Assembly (NCBI RefSeq): GCF_900108855.1
Contig: NZ_FNXY01000005.1
Location: 142,207 to 206,206, forward strand
DNA length: 64,000 nt
Reading direction: 5' to 3'
Source: Dyadobacter koreensis
GTDB taxonomy: Bacteria > Bacteroidota > Bacteroidia > Cytophagales > Spirosomataceae
The notes under the pieces were generated by a model. It had not been told where the DNA came from and searched no databases. It was given only the letters and a program-made list of their open reading frames with translations. Both the position numbers and the translations under genes were made by a program. Of this stretch, positions 15,362-23,921 are shown one piece after another (the first letter of the stretch is position 1; the number at the start of each line of letters is the position of its first letter).

Positions 15362-17947
15362 ATGAATAACAGTTTCCAGGACGTAGTTGTTACTAAGTAC
15401 AATATTTTCAATAGCCTATTTTTAAGTTTGCCGTACCGCGGTATCTTCCAGACTGGCTCATTACTTCCGTTATTAACGCAGCATAGTGAAGTTGGGTTTC
15501 AGGAAGGAAAATCGCCAAAACAGATTATAGAGCTGTTTTTTGAAGAGTTGCTGGTTACAGCCACGCCAAAAGAACGTACCGACCTTCTTTTTGCATTTAT
15601 TCAATACATTGAAAGACAAGTCGTTCTGTTTGATTCTGTGGAGGATGCAGCATTCGACCAAACACATGAATTGAATGGTAAAGGGTCTGTCACTTATTTG
15701 ACAGACCGCTTGGATAATGAATCGCTGCGACAAAAACTTCTGAATAAACTGGAAGATTTCAGTGTACGTATCGTATTGACAGCGCATCCCACACAGTTCT
15801 ATTCAGGAAAAGTATTGGGTATAATCAATGATCTTGAAGATTCGATCAAGGTTAATGATTTTACTGAAGTAAATCAGTTATTACTTCAACTTGGAAAGAC
15901 AGCGTTTATCAATCATGAAAAACCTACGCCTTTCGACGAGGCTGTAAGTTTATGCTGGTTTCTTGAAAATGTATATTATGATGCCATTCCTGCGATCCTT
16001 ATCAAATTGATCAATGGTTTGGGAATGAATGCGCACGACTGGCCATATCCGAATGTTTTCCGTCTTGGTTTCTGGCCAGGCGGCGATCGTGACGGTAACC
16101 CGTTTGTGAATGCAGATACCACTTTAGCAGTGGCCGACCGTCTGCGTGAAACGTTGCTGCGCAGCTATTACCGGGATATTCGCAATCTGAAACGCCGATT
16201 GACTTTCAAAGGTGTTGAAGATACAATTTCGGTGGCTGAACGAAAAATGAACAGCACGATTTTTGGACCTACGGAAGAAGGATATAACAATGCTCAGGAA
16301 TTAATCGATGAACTCTTGCTTGCCCGCGTCGTGCTGGTAGACAAACATCAGGGATTATTTGTTGAACTTCTCGACAATTTTATCCTGAAATTAAATCTGT
16401 TCGGATTCTTCTTTGCAAGTCTTGACGTTCGTCAGGATAGTCGTAAACACGGCAAAGCATGGGAAGATATTCTGAAAAGACTTGAAAAGAAAATCCCATT
16501 ATTGAAATATAGCGACTATGAAAATTGGGAGGAAAGCAAAAAGATAGATTTGCTTCTGTCTCTTAATATTCCGTTGCGAGTTGAAGATTACGAAGATGAA
16601 TTGACAAAAGACATTCTTGGATCGATTAAGGCGATTAAAACAATCCAGGGAATCAATGGCGAACAAGGCGCTCACCGTTACGTAATCAGCAACAATACAT
16701 CGGCATTAAACGTGATGCAGGTAGTTGCTTTGGCTAAAAACCTGATTGCGGATGAAAGCGGTTATCTTGCTCTCGACGTCGTTCCTTTGTTTGAAACGGT
16801 GGACGATTTGGCGAATGCGCCGGAAATCATGCGTACGCTTTATACCAATGAATACTATAAAAATCATTTGTCGAAACGTGAAAATCACCAGACGATTATG
16901 GTTGGTTTTTCGGATGGCACAAAAGATGGTGGTTATCTGCGGGCAAACTGGTCGATTTATCGCGCCAAGGAGGAGTTGACAAAGGTATCCCGAGAGTTCG
17001 GGATTAAAGTCACGTTCTTTGATGGCCGTGGAGGTCCTCCGGCACGTGGCGGTGGAAACAATCATAACTTTTATTCTTCTCTTGGAAAAGATATTGAGGA
17101 TAAAGAAATCCAGTTGACCGTACAAGGGCAGACGATCAGTTCTAACTACGGGACTGTTACAACAGCGATGTATAATCTGGAAAGACTTTTCACAGCGGGT
17201 CTTGAAAATCACCTTTTCAGAGGAGATAGAAAAGAGGAAGAATTAAGTCCTGACGATAAGGATTTGTTGGAGGAAATGGCGGAAGCTGCCTACAATTCGT
17301 ATCTAGACCTGAAAAATCATCCGATGTTTGTAAAATATCTGGATAAGAAAACGCCGCTTCGTTTTTATGGACAAACCAATATCGGAAGCCGTCCTACGAA
17401 ACGCGGAAATGGTGATGAAGGATTGAAATTTGAAGATTTACGTGCTATTCCGTTTGTAGGGTCGTGGGCGCAAATGAAGCAAAATGTGCCGGGTTTTTAC
17501 GGATTCGGCACTGCAATCCAGGAGCTTTCGAAAAATGGGAAAAGGGATGAAATAAAAAATCTTTATAAGAAATCGCTGTTCTTCCGCACATTAATAGAAA
17601 ACTCAATGCAGTCACTTTCGAAGGCATTTTTCCCGGCAACCAAATATCTTCGTGACGAAGAAGATTACAAGGAATTCTGGGATAAAATGTATGCTGAGTT
17701 TAAACTGACATTGGATTCACTATTAGAAGTTTCTGAACAAAAAGAGCTTTTGGATAGCAATAACGTGACGAAAGTTTCGATCAAAATCCGCGAACGCATT
17801 GTATTGCCGCTAATCACCATTCAGCAGTATGCATTACAAATGCTGGCAGAGGATCCAAAAACGTTGCCTGTTGATGTTGAAACTTATAATCAGCTGATCA
17901 TGCGGGCCATGTTTGGAATTATTAACGCGGCGAGAAATTCAGCCTAG
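15362..17947 (+). CDS. ppc: Phosphoenolpyruvate carboxylase
   Basis: An 861-residue cytoplasmic enzyme that carboxylates PEP with bicarbonate to oxaloacetate and so replenishes the TCA cycle. The catalytic His motif LTAHPTQFYSGK is near residue 138, FWPGGDRDGNPFV near 238, and GRGGPPARGGG near 556. The usual GYSDSNKDGG is here GFSDGTKDGG (~514). The C-terminus ends GIINAARNSA where the classical enzyme ends in MRNTG; I take this as the Bacteroidota subfamily form rather than damage. I start at the ATG at 15362, because upstream in-frame codons lie in the promoter-like stretch. A perfect terminator follows. Confidence 0.92.
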   Translation: MNNSFQDVVVTKYNIFNSLFLSLPYRGIFQTGSLLPLLTQHSEVGFQEGKSPKQIIELFFEELLVTATPKERTDLLFAFIQYIERQVVLFDSVEDAAFDQTHELNGKGSVTYLTDRLDNESLRQKLLNKLEDFSVRIVLTAHPTQFYSGKVLGIINDLEDSIKVNDFTEVNQLLLQLGKTAFINHEKPTPFDEAVSLCWFLENVYYDAIPAILIKLINGLGMNAHDWPYPNVFRLGFWPGGDRDGNPFVNADTTLAVADRLRETLLRSYYRDIRNLKRRLTFKGVEDTISVAERKMNSTIFGPTEEGYNNAQELIDELLLARVVLVDKHQGLFVELLDNFILKLNLFGFFFASLDVRQDSRKHGKAWEDILKRLEKKIPLLKYSDYENWEESKKIDLLLSLNIPLRVEDYEDELTKDILGSIKAIKTIQGINGEQGAHRYVISNNTSALNVMQVVALAKNLIADESGYLALDVVPLFETVDDLANAPEIMRTLYTNEYYKNHLSKRENHQTIMVGFSDGTKDGGYLRANWSIYRAKEELTKVSREFGIKVTFFDGRGGPPARGGGNNHNFYSSLGKDIEDKEIQLTVQGQTISSNYGTVTTAMYNLERLFTAGLENHLFRGDRKEEELSPDDKDLLEEMAEAAYNSYLDLKNHPMFVKYLDKKTPLRFYGQTNIGSRPTKRGNGDEGLKFEDLRAIPFVGSWAQMKQNVPGFYGFGTAIQELSKNGKRDEIKNLYKKSLFFRTLIENSMQSLSKAFFPATKYLRDEEDYKEFWDKMYAEFKLTLDSLLEVSEQKELLDSNNVTKVSIKIRERIVLPLITIQQYALQMLAEDPKTLPVDVETYNQLIMRAMFGIINAARNSA

Positions 17948-17970
17948 CAGCTGAACCAGAGAATTTAAAT

Positions 17971-18011
17971 ATCAAAAAGCCAGACAATAAATAATTGTCT
18001 GGCTTTTTGAT
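17971..18011 (+). terminator. ppc terminator
   Basis: Two perfect 18-base arms (17971-17988 and 17994-18011, ATCAAAAAGCCAGACAAT and its complement) flank a 5-base loop, with a T-run in the second arm. A textbook intrinsic terminator. Confidence 0.85.
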
Positions 18012-18134
18012 ATAAATGAGGTTTAAAAAACACTTCGAATTATAATTTTCAACTTGAAAGCGATAAATCTTTGATTGAATTTTCAACCATTAGATAGAAA
18101 GACTAAAATTTCAGTAATATTTGCCCCTCAATTA

Positions 18135-18167
18135 TTAGTAGACTAATAGTTGGACTGACTTACTGTT
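18135..18167 (+). promoter_or_regulatory. Possible MarR operator
   Basis: TTAGT-AG-ACTAA (18135-18146) is a short palindrome, and CTAATAG (18143-18149) is echoed by CTGTTAG downstream. This lies about 60 bases before the MarR start, where autoregulatory operators usually sit. Confidence 0.3.
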
Positions 18168-18208
18168 AGTAAATAAATTATTCGTATTGGACATATACCA
18201 GCATTATC

Positions 18209-18643
18209 ATGACGCATCATTCTGACCACCGCGCCTATTTCTTTAAGATTGATACAACAATCAAAAAAATTCGTAATGCTTTACAAAAACAATTGATTGA
18301 AGCAGGCTTCGATCTGACGGTTGATCAGTGGGTACTTATTGATCACATTTACCGCGAACAGGGAATCAGCCAGAACGGTCTGGCCGAACTGACTTTCAAG
18401 GATCCGCCTACTGTAACACGTATCATTGATTTGTTAGAAAAAAAAGGATTGGTTGAACGCGGACTTGCTGCCGGCGACCGAAGAAAGTTCAATCTTTTCC
18501 TGACAGAAAAAGGACAGACAACTTATAGTGAAGCATTTCCTATTGTTGCTGAAATTCGGAGAAAAGGCTGGGGCGATCTGGATGAGGCAGATTATCAGCA
18601 TTTTGTGAGAATTATGGATTCGATTTACGCCAACTTTACCTGA
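18209..18643 (+). CDS. MarR family transcriptional regulator
   Basis: A 144-residue winged-helix regulator. The HTH lies at about residues 55-80 (GLAELTFKDPPTVTRIIDLL), followed by the wing KKGLVERGLAAGDRRKFNLF with the conserved D-x-R of the family. The N-terminal helix (FFKIDTTIKKIRNALQKQL) is the dimerisation part. MarR proteins are dimers, often repressing a neighbouring gene until they bind a small aromatic ligand. No divergent partner exists here; the next gene downstream encodes a SIMPL-domain protein but is separated by 162 bases and a long hairpin, so the target is unknown. Confidence 0.88.
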   Translation: MTHHSDHRAYFFKIDTTIKKIRNALQKQLIEAGFDLTVDQWVLIDHIYREQGISQNGLAELTFKDPPTVTRIIDLLEKKGLVERGLAAGDRRKFNLFLTEKGQTTYSEAFPIVAEIRRKGWGDLDEADYQHFVRIMDSIYANFT

Positions 18644-18711
18644 TCAACATGTTAATAAGTGTGAATCCCTTTCCAACCCTTTAAACTTTAAAGGCATCTA
18701 TATATCTAAAC

Positions 18712-18770
18712 ATCGTGTCTGCAATAAGCTTTTGGTTGCACCGTTAAGCTGAAACTTTGACAGACACGAT
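18712..18770 (+). terminator. Long-range hairpin after marR
   Basis: ATCGTGTCTG (18712-18721) and CAGACACGAT (18761-18770) are perfect 10-base arms with a 39-base centre that itself holds AGCTT/AAGCT. A T-rich run follows. It could be a terminator of marR or the 5' leader of the next gene. Confidence 0.4.
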
Positions 18771-18805
18771 ATTTATTTTATTAATTTAATCATTTTAATT
18801 TGGCC

Positions 18806-19543
18806 ATGAAAAAAGTCATTCTTTTAAGTTCGCTTTTAATGGGAGCCGTTTTATATCCTTCATTTTCACAAACAGCCACTGTGTCCGTTACACCGCCAAC
18901 CAGAAAGATAGAAGTAGCAGGTTTCGCAGAGTTAGAAGTTATCCCTGACGAAATATATTTTAGTATTTCACTGAGAGAATATTTTAATGACGAAAAAAAT
19001 CAAAAAGATAAAGTCATCATTACGACTTTGGAAAAACAGCTGATAAAAGCGGTCGCAGATGCCGGGTTACCTAAGGAGGCTTTGTCTATCAGTGGGTTAG
19101 GTGGTTACCAGAATTATACGGATAAGAAGAAAAAGCCTGCAACATTCCTTGAAAGCAAACAATATGAACTGAAAGTTGATCGTGCCGACAAGCTTGATGG
19201 AATTTTGTCGAAAGTCGAAAGCCGTGGTGTGCAGTATGCAAATGTTGCACGCGTTGATCATTCTAAAAAAGAAGAATATAAGAAACAGGTTAAAATTAAC
19301 GCGTTGAAAGCGGCGAAAGAAAAGGCGACTTATCTGCTGGAAGCGGTCGATCAGAAATTGGGACCGGTTTTGGAGATCAGAGAAGTGGAAGATAACGTAA
19401 ACTACCCGCAGCCAATGTATGCGAAAGCTGCGATGCGCGTGATGGGTGCAATGGAATCTGCTGATATGGTGCAAGATAGCGATGTACAGTATCAGAAAAT
19501 AAAGTTAAGCTATCGCATGCAGGCTGCTTTCGAAATTAAGTAA
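18806..19543 (+). CDS. SIMPL (DUF541) domain periplasmic protein
   Basis: About 245 residues starting at the ATG 18806 with a signal peptide (MKKVILLSSLLMGAVLYPSFSQ). The SIMPL domain is shown by IEVAGFAELEVIPDEIYFSI (~residue 36), SISGLGGYQNY (~96), the KADGILSKVESRGVQ-like stretch (~137), and the helical NALKAAKEKATYLLEAV segment (~171). Family members are periplasmic or outer-membrane-associated beta/alpha proteins; the best-known is E. coli YggE, linked to oxidative stress tolerance, and mechanism is unclear. The next gene (YtxH-like) follows after 78 bases on the same strand and may be cotranscribed. Confidence 0.83.
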   Translation: MKKVILLSSLLMGAVLYPSFSQTATVSVTPPTRKIEVAGFAELEVIPDEIYFSISLREYFNDEKNQKDKVIITTLEKQLIKAVADAGLPKEALSISGLGGYQNYTDKKKKPATFLESKQYELKVDRADKLDGILSKVESRGVQYANVARVDHSKKEEYKKQVKINALKAAKEKATYLLEAVDQKLGPVLEIREVEDNVNYPQPMYAKAAMRVMGAMESADMVQDSDVQYQKIKLSYRMQAAFEIK

Positions 19544-19621
19544 GGTGGAACAATATTTGTTGACCCGTAAGTTGCTTATTTATTGTATATTCACTTATCA
19601 ATCAACGAACCACTTAAAACG

Positions 19622-19960
19622 ATGAGCATTAACGCAAAACATTTGGCTACATTTATTCTGGGTGCAGCAGCCGGAGTAGCAGCCCATAAGTATCTTCAGA
19701 GCGAAGAAGGAGAGAAACTTCTCGAAGATCTGAAAACCAAAGCGAGCGACTTAAAAGCAGAAGCTGAAGGAGCTGTGGATAAAGCGCCGGAATATTTTCA
19801 GGAATTGAAAACAAAAGGATCAGAAGCGATAAAATCCAATTTTCCGGATGCCGAAAAGTTTTTAAAAGATTTGATCGATAAATTCACAGGCGCTGGTGCG
19901 ACAGGTACTACATCTACCGAAAACGGCGATGTAGCCGCTGTGACGCCATCAGCGCAATAA
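19622..19960 (+). CDS. YtxH-like small protein
   Basis: About 112 residues. After MSINAKHLATFILGAAAGVAA, a single Gly/Ala-rich membrane segment typical of YtxH proteins, comes a long charged helix (EEGEKLLEDLKTKASDLKAE) and a Thr/Ser/Ala-rich tail. YtxH family proteins are general-stress-induced in Firmicutes; in Bacteroidota their function is not known. I start at the ATG at 19622. A perfect terminator hairpin follows and is shared with the convergent nudK. Confidence 0.72.
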   Translation: MSINAKHLATFILGAAAGVAAHKYLQSEEGEKLLEDLKTKASDLKAEAEGAVDKAPEYFQELKTKGSEAIKSNFPDAEKFLKDLIDKFTGAGATGTTSTENGDVAAVTPSAQ

Positions 19961-19972
19961 AATCGGAAATAT

Positions 19973-20010
19973 AAAAACGACAGAAGTGATTTATATCTTC
20001 TGTCGTTTTT
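19973..20010. terminator. Two-way terminator between the YtxH-like gene and nudK
   Basis: AAAAACGACAGAAG (19973-19986) and its perfect complement (19997-20010) enclose 10 bases. A/T-runs on both sides suit termination from both directions; the nudK stop codon begins at the edge of the right arm. Confidence 0.8.
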
Positions 20011-20591
20011 TATGATAGTAAATCATTTATCTGTGCGTACTGAAGCAGCATAATGGTTTTTCCATCTTTGATTTCTCCCGAACTTATCATTTGAATGGCT
20101 TGATTGAAAGGAATTTCCATCACTTCAATATTTTCCTGTTCGGTTTCACATCCTCCGCCATCGCCTACTTTCATCTCAGCTGAATATTCGGCGACGAAGA
20201 AGTAAAGTATTTCAGTGACCGATCCCGGCGACATATAGGCTTCAAAAATCTTTTTTACAGATTTAATTTTATAGCCAGTTTCTTCCTCGGTTTCTCTTTT
20301 GATGCAATCTTCTGCATTATCTTTATCGAGCAATCCGGCACATGCTTCGATCAGCATTCCGGTTGTGTTTCCGTTGGTATAAGTTGGCAGGCGAAATTGT
20401 CTGGTAAGAATAACGGTTTGTTTTTCCCTATTGTACAACAGGATGGTGGCACCATTTCCGCGGTCATAGGCCTCCCGCGACTGACGCTCCCAACTTCCAT
20501 CGGCAAGCTGATAATCAAAGGTAAATTTTCTCAGCGTGTACCAGTTGTCTGAAAGGATTTCCTCGGAAACAAGATTGACTTTTTCATTCAT
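20010..20591 (-). CDS. nudK: GDP-mannose pyrophosphatase, Nudix family
   Basis: About 193 residues from the ATG at 20591. The segment [20 protein letters not shown] and EETGYKI forms a NudK-type Nudix box (one residue shorter than the canonical box, as in E. coli NudK), followed by [19 protein letters not shown] and a C-terminal part resembling the E. coli protein ([20 protein letters not shown]). NudK hydrolyses GDP-mannose to GMP and mannose-1-phosphate, with weaker action on other sugar nucleotides. Cytoplasmic. gmd, which consumes GDP-mannose, is in the same window (40614) but far away. It is divergent from a DeoR regulator across 57 bases. Confidence 0.87.
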   Translation of the reverse strand: MNEKVNLVSEEILSDNWYTLRKFTFDYQLADGSWERQSREAYDRGNGATILLYNREKQTVILTRQFRLPTYTNGNTTGMLIEACAGLLDKDNAEDCIKRETEEETGYKIKSVKKIFEAYMSPGSVTEILYFFVAEYSAEMKVGDGGGCETEQENIEVMEIPFNQAIQMISSGEIKDGKTIMLLQYAQINDLLS

Positions 20592-20624
20592 GACCAATGA
20601 TCGTTTTTGATTTAAAATGATTAT

Positions 20625-20636
20625 ATTTGATCAAAT
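20625..20636. promoter_or_regulatory. Palindrome between nudK and the deoR-type gene
   Basis: ATTTGATCAAAT is a perfect 12-base palindrome and overlaps a TATATTTG (20622-20629, exact -7 consensus) directed at the DeoR gene 20 bases downstream. It could be an operator for the DeoR regulator itself. Confidence 0.45.
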
Positions 20637-20648
20637 GTACAAAAATTT

Positions 20649-21398
20649 ATGAATTTTCAAAAAAGAAAAAATATAATCTTAAATATCCTTGAAGAGCGGG
20701 GAGAAGTGACTGTCAAAGAATTAGCTGATGAATTGGCTATTTCAGAAATTACTGTACGGCGTGATCTTACTGTTCTGACTGCGGATGGGCTTGTTTACCG
20801 TACGCATGGCGGGATCATGAAAGTTGAGCTGACCAAAACGCCTTTTCATTTTGCCAATAAGGCGGCAGTCAATGTAGAGGAGAAAGATAATATCTGCCGG
20901 CTGGCTGCGAAAGAAATTCAGGAAGGTGATATCATTTTTATGGATTGCGGCAGTACGGTTTTCCGCTTATGTCAGTTCATTCGTAATAAGAAAATCCATG
21001 TGATAACAAATTCTCTCCCGGTTGTTTATGAACTATTGAATTCGTCAGTGAAAATAAATCTGATAGGCGGAGAAATTGATCCGGAAAGACAGGCAGTGCA
21101 TGGCCGAATTGCAGAAGAACACATCGGACGTTACAAAGCGGACCGTGCTTTTATAGGCGTCGACGGGATTTCTGTTGAAAATGGTTTGAGCGCTTTTAGT
21201 GAAATTGAGGCAGGAATAACGCTGGCAATGTTTGCAAATTCTGCAATTTCTTATCTGCTTTGCGATACATCCAAAGTTGGAAAAGATAAATATTTCAGGT
21301 TTGCTCCGATAAATTCTCTGGATGTGATGATAACAAATAAGAAAACAAAGGAAACCGAACAAATCGAAAAAGCCGGTATTCGGGTAATTACTTTTTAA
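20649..21398 (+). CDS. DeoR/GlpR family transcriptional regulator
   Basis: A 249-residue regulator with an N-terminal DeoR winged helix (VTVKELADELAISEITVRRD, ~20-39, then GLVYRTHGG) and a C-terminal sugar-phosphate sensor domain (FMDCGSTVFRL, ~98; AFIGVDGIS, ~166; ISYLLCDTSKVGK, ~199). Members sense phosphorylated sugars. It is divergent from nudK, and a cupin gene begins 18 bases downstream, so the cupin is probably in its operon. A palindrome in the nudK/deoR gap (20625-20636) may be its binding site. The ligand cannot be told from sequence. Confidence 0.88.
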   Translation: MNFQKRKNIILNILEERGEVTVKELADELAISEITVRRDLTVLTADGLVYRTHGGIMKVELTKTPFHFANKAAVNVEEKDNICRLAAKEIQEGDIIFMDCGSTVFRLCQFIRNKKIHVITNSLPVVYELLNSSVKINLIGGEIDPERQAVHGRIAEEHIGRYKADRAFIGVDGISVENGLSAFSEIEAGITLAMFANSAISYLLCDTSKVGKDKYFRFAPINSLDVMITNKKTKETEQIEKAGIRVITF

Positions 21399-21416
21399 AT
21401 ACCAAATCAACAAACT

Positions 21417-21920
21417 ATGAAAAAGGCAACTTATTGGGTAGAAAAATATAATCTTGCTCCTCATCCTGAGGGAGGCTTTTATGCAGAAACGTACAGGTCT
21501 TTCGAGAATATTCCGCAGGCGGCTTTGCCAGCAGGTTTTACCGGAAACCGGTCATTTTCGACAGGAATTTATTTTCTTTTAGAGAAGAATAATTTTTCAG
21601 CATTTCACAAAATCAAGTCTGATGAGATGTGGCATTTTTATCAGGGAGAAACATTGGAAATTTTTGTGATCTATCCTGTTTCGGGTAAACTCGATGTTAT
21701 CAGACTTGGAGATAATCCTGACAAGGGTGAAACATTTCAGGCCGTTGTTCCTGCCAATACCTGGTTTGCTTCGCGGCCTGCGTCTGACAGTAAATATGCT
21801 CTGGTGGGTTGTACAGTCGCTCCGGGATTCGATTTTGAAGATTTTGAAATGGCTGACCGGGAAACATTACAGGCCAGTTTTCCACAGCATCTAAAGCTGA
21901 TTGAAGAACTGACCCGCTGA
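21417..21920 (+). CDS. DUF985 (Cupin_5) family protein
   Basis: A 167-residue single-domain cupin. HPEGGFYAETYRS at residues ~15-27 and SAFHKIKSDEMWHFYQGETL (~61-80) are the DUF985 signatures, with likely metal or ligand residues His-Glu-Trp-His in this stretch; VVPANTWFAS and GCTVAPGFDFEDFEM complete the fold. Members resemble RmlC-like sugar epimerases in fold; their reaction is not established. The gene starts 18 bases after the DeoR regulator and ends just before the convergent ggt (gap of 4 bases). Confidence 0.82.
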   Translation: MKKATYWVEKYNLAPHPEGGFYAETYRSFENIPQAALPAGFTGNRSFSTGIYFLLEKNNFSAFHKIKSDEMWHFYQGETLEIFVIYPVSGKLDVIRLGDNPDKGETFQAVVPANTWFASRPASDSKYALVGCTVAPGFDFEDFEMADRETLQASFPQHLKLIEELTR

Positions 21921-21924
21921 TATT

Positions 21925-23691
21925 TTAATAACCAATGCTCACATCATCTCCTCTCGGATCAGACCCACCTTCCAGCGAGCCATCCGGGAGGACCAGGATA
22001 CAATCCATGCGACCGATTGAATTGCGTTGTTTTTCAATGATATAACTTCTGGCTTGCAGCTTGTTAATTGTATTTTCAGTAAAAGCACCTGCTTCAAAAA
22101 CTGTTTTATCTGGCAGCCACTGGTGGTGAAACTTAAATGCGTTAACGGATTGCTGCATCGTCATGCCATGTTCCAGTACGTTAAGTATGGTCTGGTAAAC
22201 TGATGTAATAATCGTTGAGCCGCCTGGTGTTCCCACAACCATAAATAATTTTCCATCCTTTTCGACAATCGTTGGCGTCATAGAAGAAAGCATACGTTTG
22301 CCGGGTGCAATTGAGTTTGCCTTATTTCCTACTAACCCATACATGTTAGGCGCGCCAGCTTTCACGCTGAAATCGTCCATTTCATTGTTCATGAAAAAAC
22401 CTGCACCCTTTACGACAACTCTGCTTCCATATCCACCGTTTAAAGTTGTCGTAACCGACACTGCATTACCGTCTTTGTCGACCACCGAAAAGTGTGTCGT
22501 TTCAGTGCTTTCATATCCCGGAAAAACACCGCCGGTTATATTTTTGGAGTCCGTCGCCTTATCAAACGAAAAATCCTTCCAGCGCTGCTGCAGATAATCT
22601 TTGCTAACCAATGTTTCCGTCGGAATTTTTACAAAATCCGGATCTCCTAAAAATTTGGCACGGTCTGCATATACACGTCTCTCTGCCTCTATCATTACCT
22701 GAACGGTCGAATCCGTATGCCATCCCCATTTTTTTAAAGGATAAGGCTCAGTAAGTTTTAAAAGCTGGATCAGAGCAACTCCACCACTTGATGGAGGGGC
22801 CATCGTTATGGTTTTATAACCTTTATAGTGATCAGAAATTGTTTCACGCCATTTTGCATGATACTCTGAGAGGTCTTTTTTAGAAATAATCCCCTCTTTT
22901 TTGTACTTCATTTCTTTGGCAAGAAGTCGGGCCACTTTTCCGGAATAAAATCCTTTCCGGCCTTTTTTCTGTATCCTGCTTAATACCTTTCCCAGATCTT
23001 TCTGAACCAATGTGTCTCCTGCAGACCATTCTTTTCCGTCTGCACGCTGAAAATATTTAGTTTCAGGATTGAGAGCTATCAAATCTTTTTTTACCGCATT
23101 TAATCCGCGTGCTTCTCTTTCGGTTTGTATCACGCCTTTGTTTGCCAAATCAATGGCAGGCTGTAAAATATCTTTCCAGGGAAGTTTTCCATATCGGGTA
23201 TGCGCTTCAACCATACCATCCACCGACCCGGGAACACCGGAAGCCAGCCGTCCTAGCGTACTTAGTTTGGGAATAACATTTCCATCCTTGTCAAGATACA
23301 TATCCTTCTCGCTTTTTGCGGGACCTTTTTCACGGTAATCTATGCTTGAACTTCTCCCGTCTTTATCACGAATGACCATGAAACCGCCGCCGCCAATATT
23401 TCCCGCAGAAGGGTGAACGACAGCCAAAGCAAATTGTACTGCAATGGCGGCATCAATTGCGTTTCCACCAGCTTTTAAAATATCAACACCAACTTTGGAA
23501 GCCTCGGGATGTGCAGCTGCAACCATACCATTTTTGGCAAAAACACCTTGGCGATCATTGTAAAACGGTTTTTGGTTCGGATCATCCGTTAAAAACTGAT
23601 AAAAACCTTTGGATTCCTGAACCTGCTGCTGGGCAGCTGAAAATCCGGAAATCATTGAAAACGACAGGATAAGAGTGTAGCGTATATTCAT
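21925..23691 (-). CDS. ggt: Gamma-glutamyltransferase
   Basis: A 588-residue periplasmic enzyme made as a precursor that cuts itself into two subunits. A signal peptide (MNIRYTLILSFSMISGFSAA) is followed by the large subunit. The processing and nucleophile motif is TETTHFSVVDKDGNAVSVTT, Thr near residue 398, in the same context as E. coli Ggt. NNEMDDF (~437), MLSSMTPTIV and GTPGGSTIITS (~497) are further family motifs. The enzyme hydrolyses or transfers the gamma-glutamyl group of glutathione and related compounds. It converges on the DUF985 gene and is divergent from the ABC permease across 230 bases. Confidence 0.93.
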   Translation of the reverse strand: MNIRYTLILSFSMISGFSAAQQQVQESKGFYQFLTDDPNQKPFYNDRQGVFAKNGMVAAAHPEASKVGVDILKAGGNAIDAAIAVQFALAVVHPSAGNIGGGGFMVIRDKDGRSSSIDYREKGPAKSEKDMYLDKDGNVIPKLSTLGRLASGVPGSVDGMVEAHTRYGKLPWKDILQPAIDLANKGVIQTEREARGLNAVKKDLIALNPETKYFQRADGKEWSAGDTLVQKDLGKVLSRIQKKGRKGFYSGKVARLLAKEMKYKKEGIISKKDLSEYHAKWRETISDHYKGYKTITMAPPSSGGVALIQLLKLTEPYPLKKWGWHTDSTVQVMIEAERRVYADRAKFLGDPDFVKIPTETLVSKDYLQQRWKDFSFDKATDSKNITGGVFPGYESTETTHFSVVDKDGNAVSVTTTLNGGYGSRVVVKGAGFFMNNEMDDFSVKAGAPNMYGLVGNKANSIAPGKRMLSSMTPTIVEKDGKLFMVVGTPGGSTIITSVYQTILNVLEHGMTMQQSVNAFKFHHQWLPDKTVFEAGAFTENTINKLQARSYIIEKQRNSIGRMDCILVLPDGSLEGGSDPRGDDVSIGY

Positions 23692-23921
23692 TTCTTGGTG
23701 TTCATAGATTCTAAATGTAATTTAGTAAATGTAAATAAGAGCAGTTGTATCAACTTGGATATTTGAAATAATTTCAGGGGATTTTAGTATGCTTTCCGTC
23801 ATATTCAGCTGCTCAAACGCTCAAAACACCTTTTATACTAATTTGTTTTTGAGCAAGATAGTTTCCCGTTAACTTTTGGAATTCAAAGCAAGGCGTCAGA
23901 AATCTAGACAATGAAGCTATT

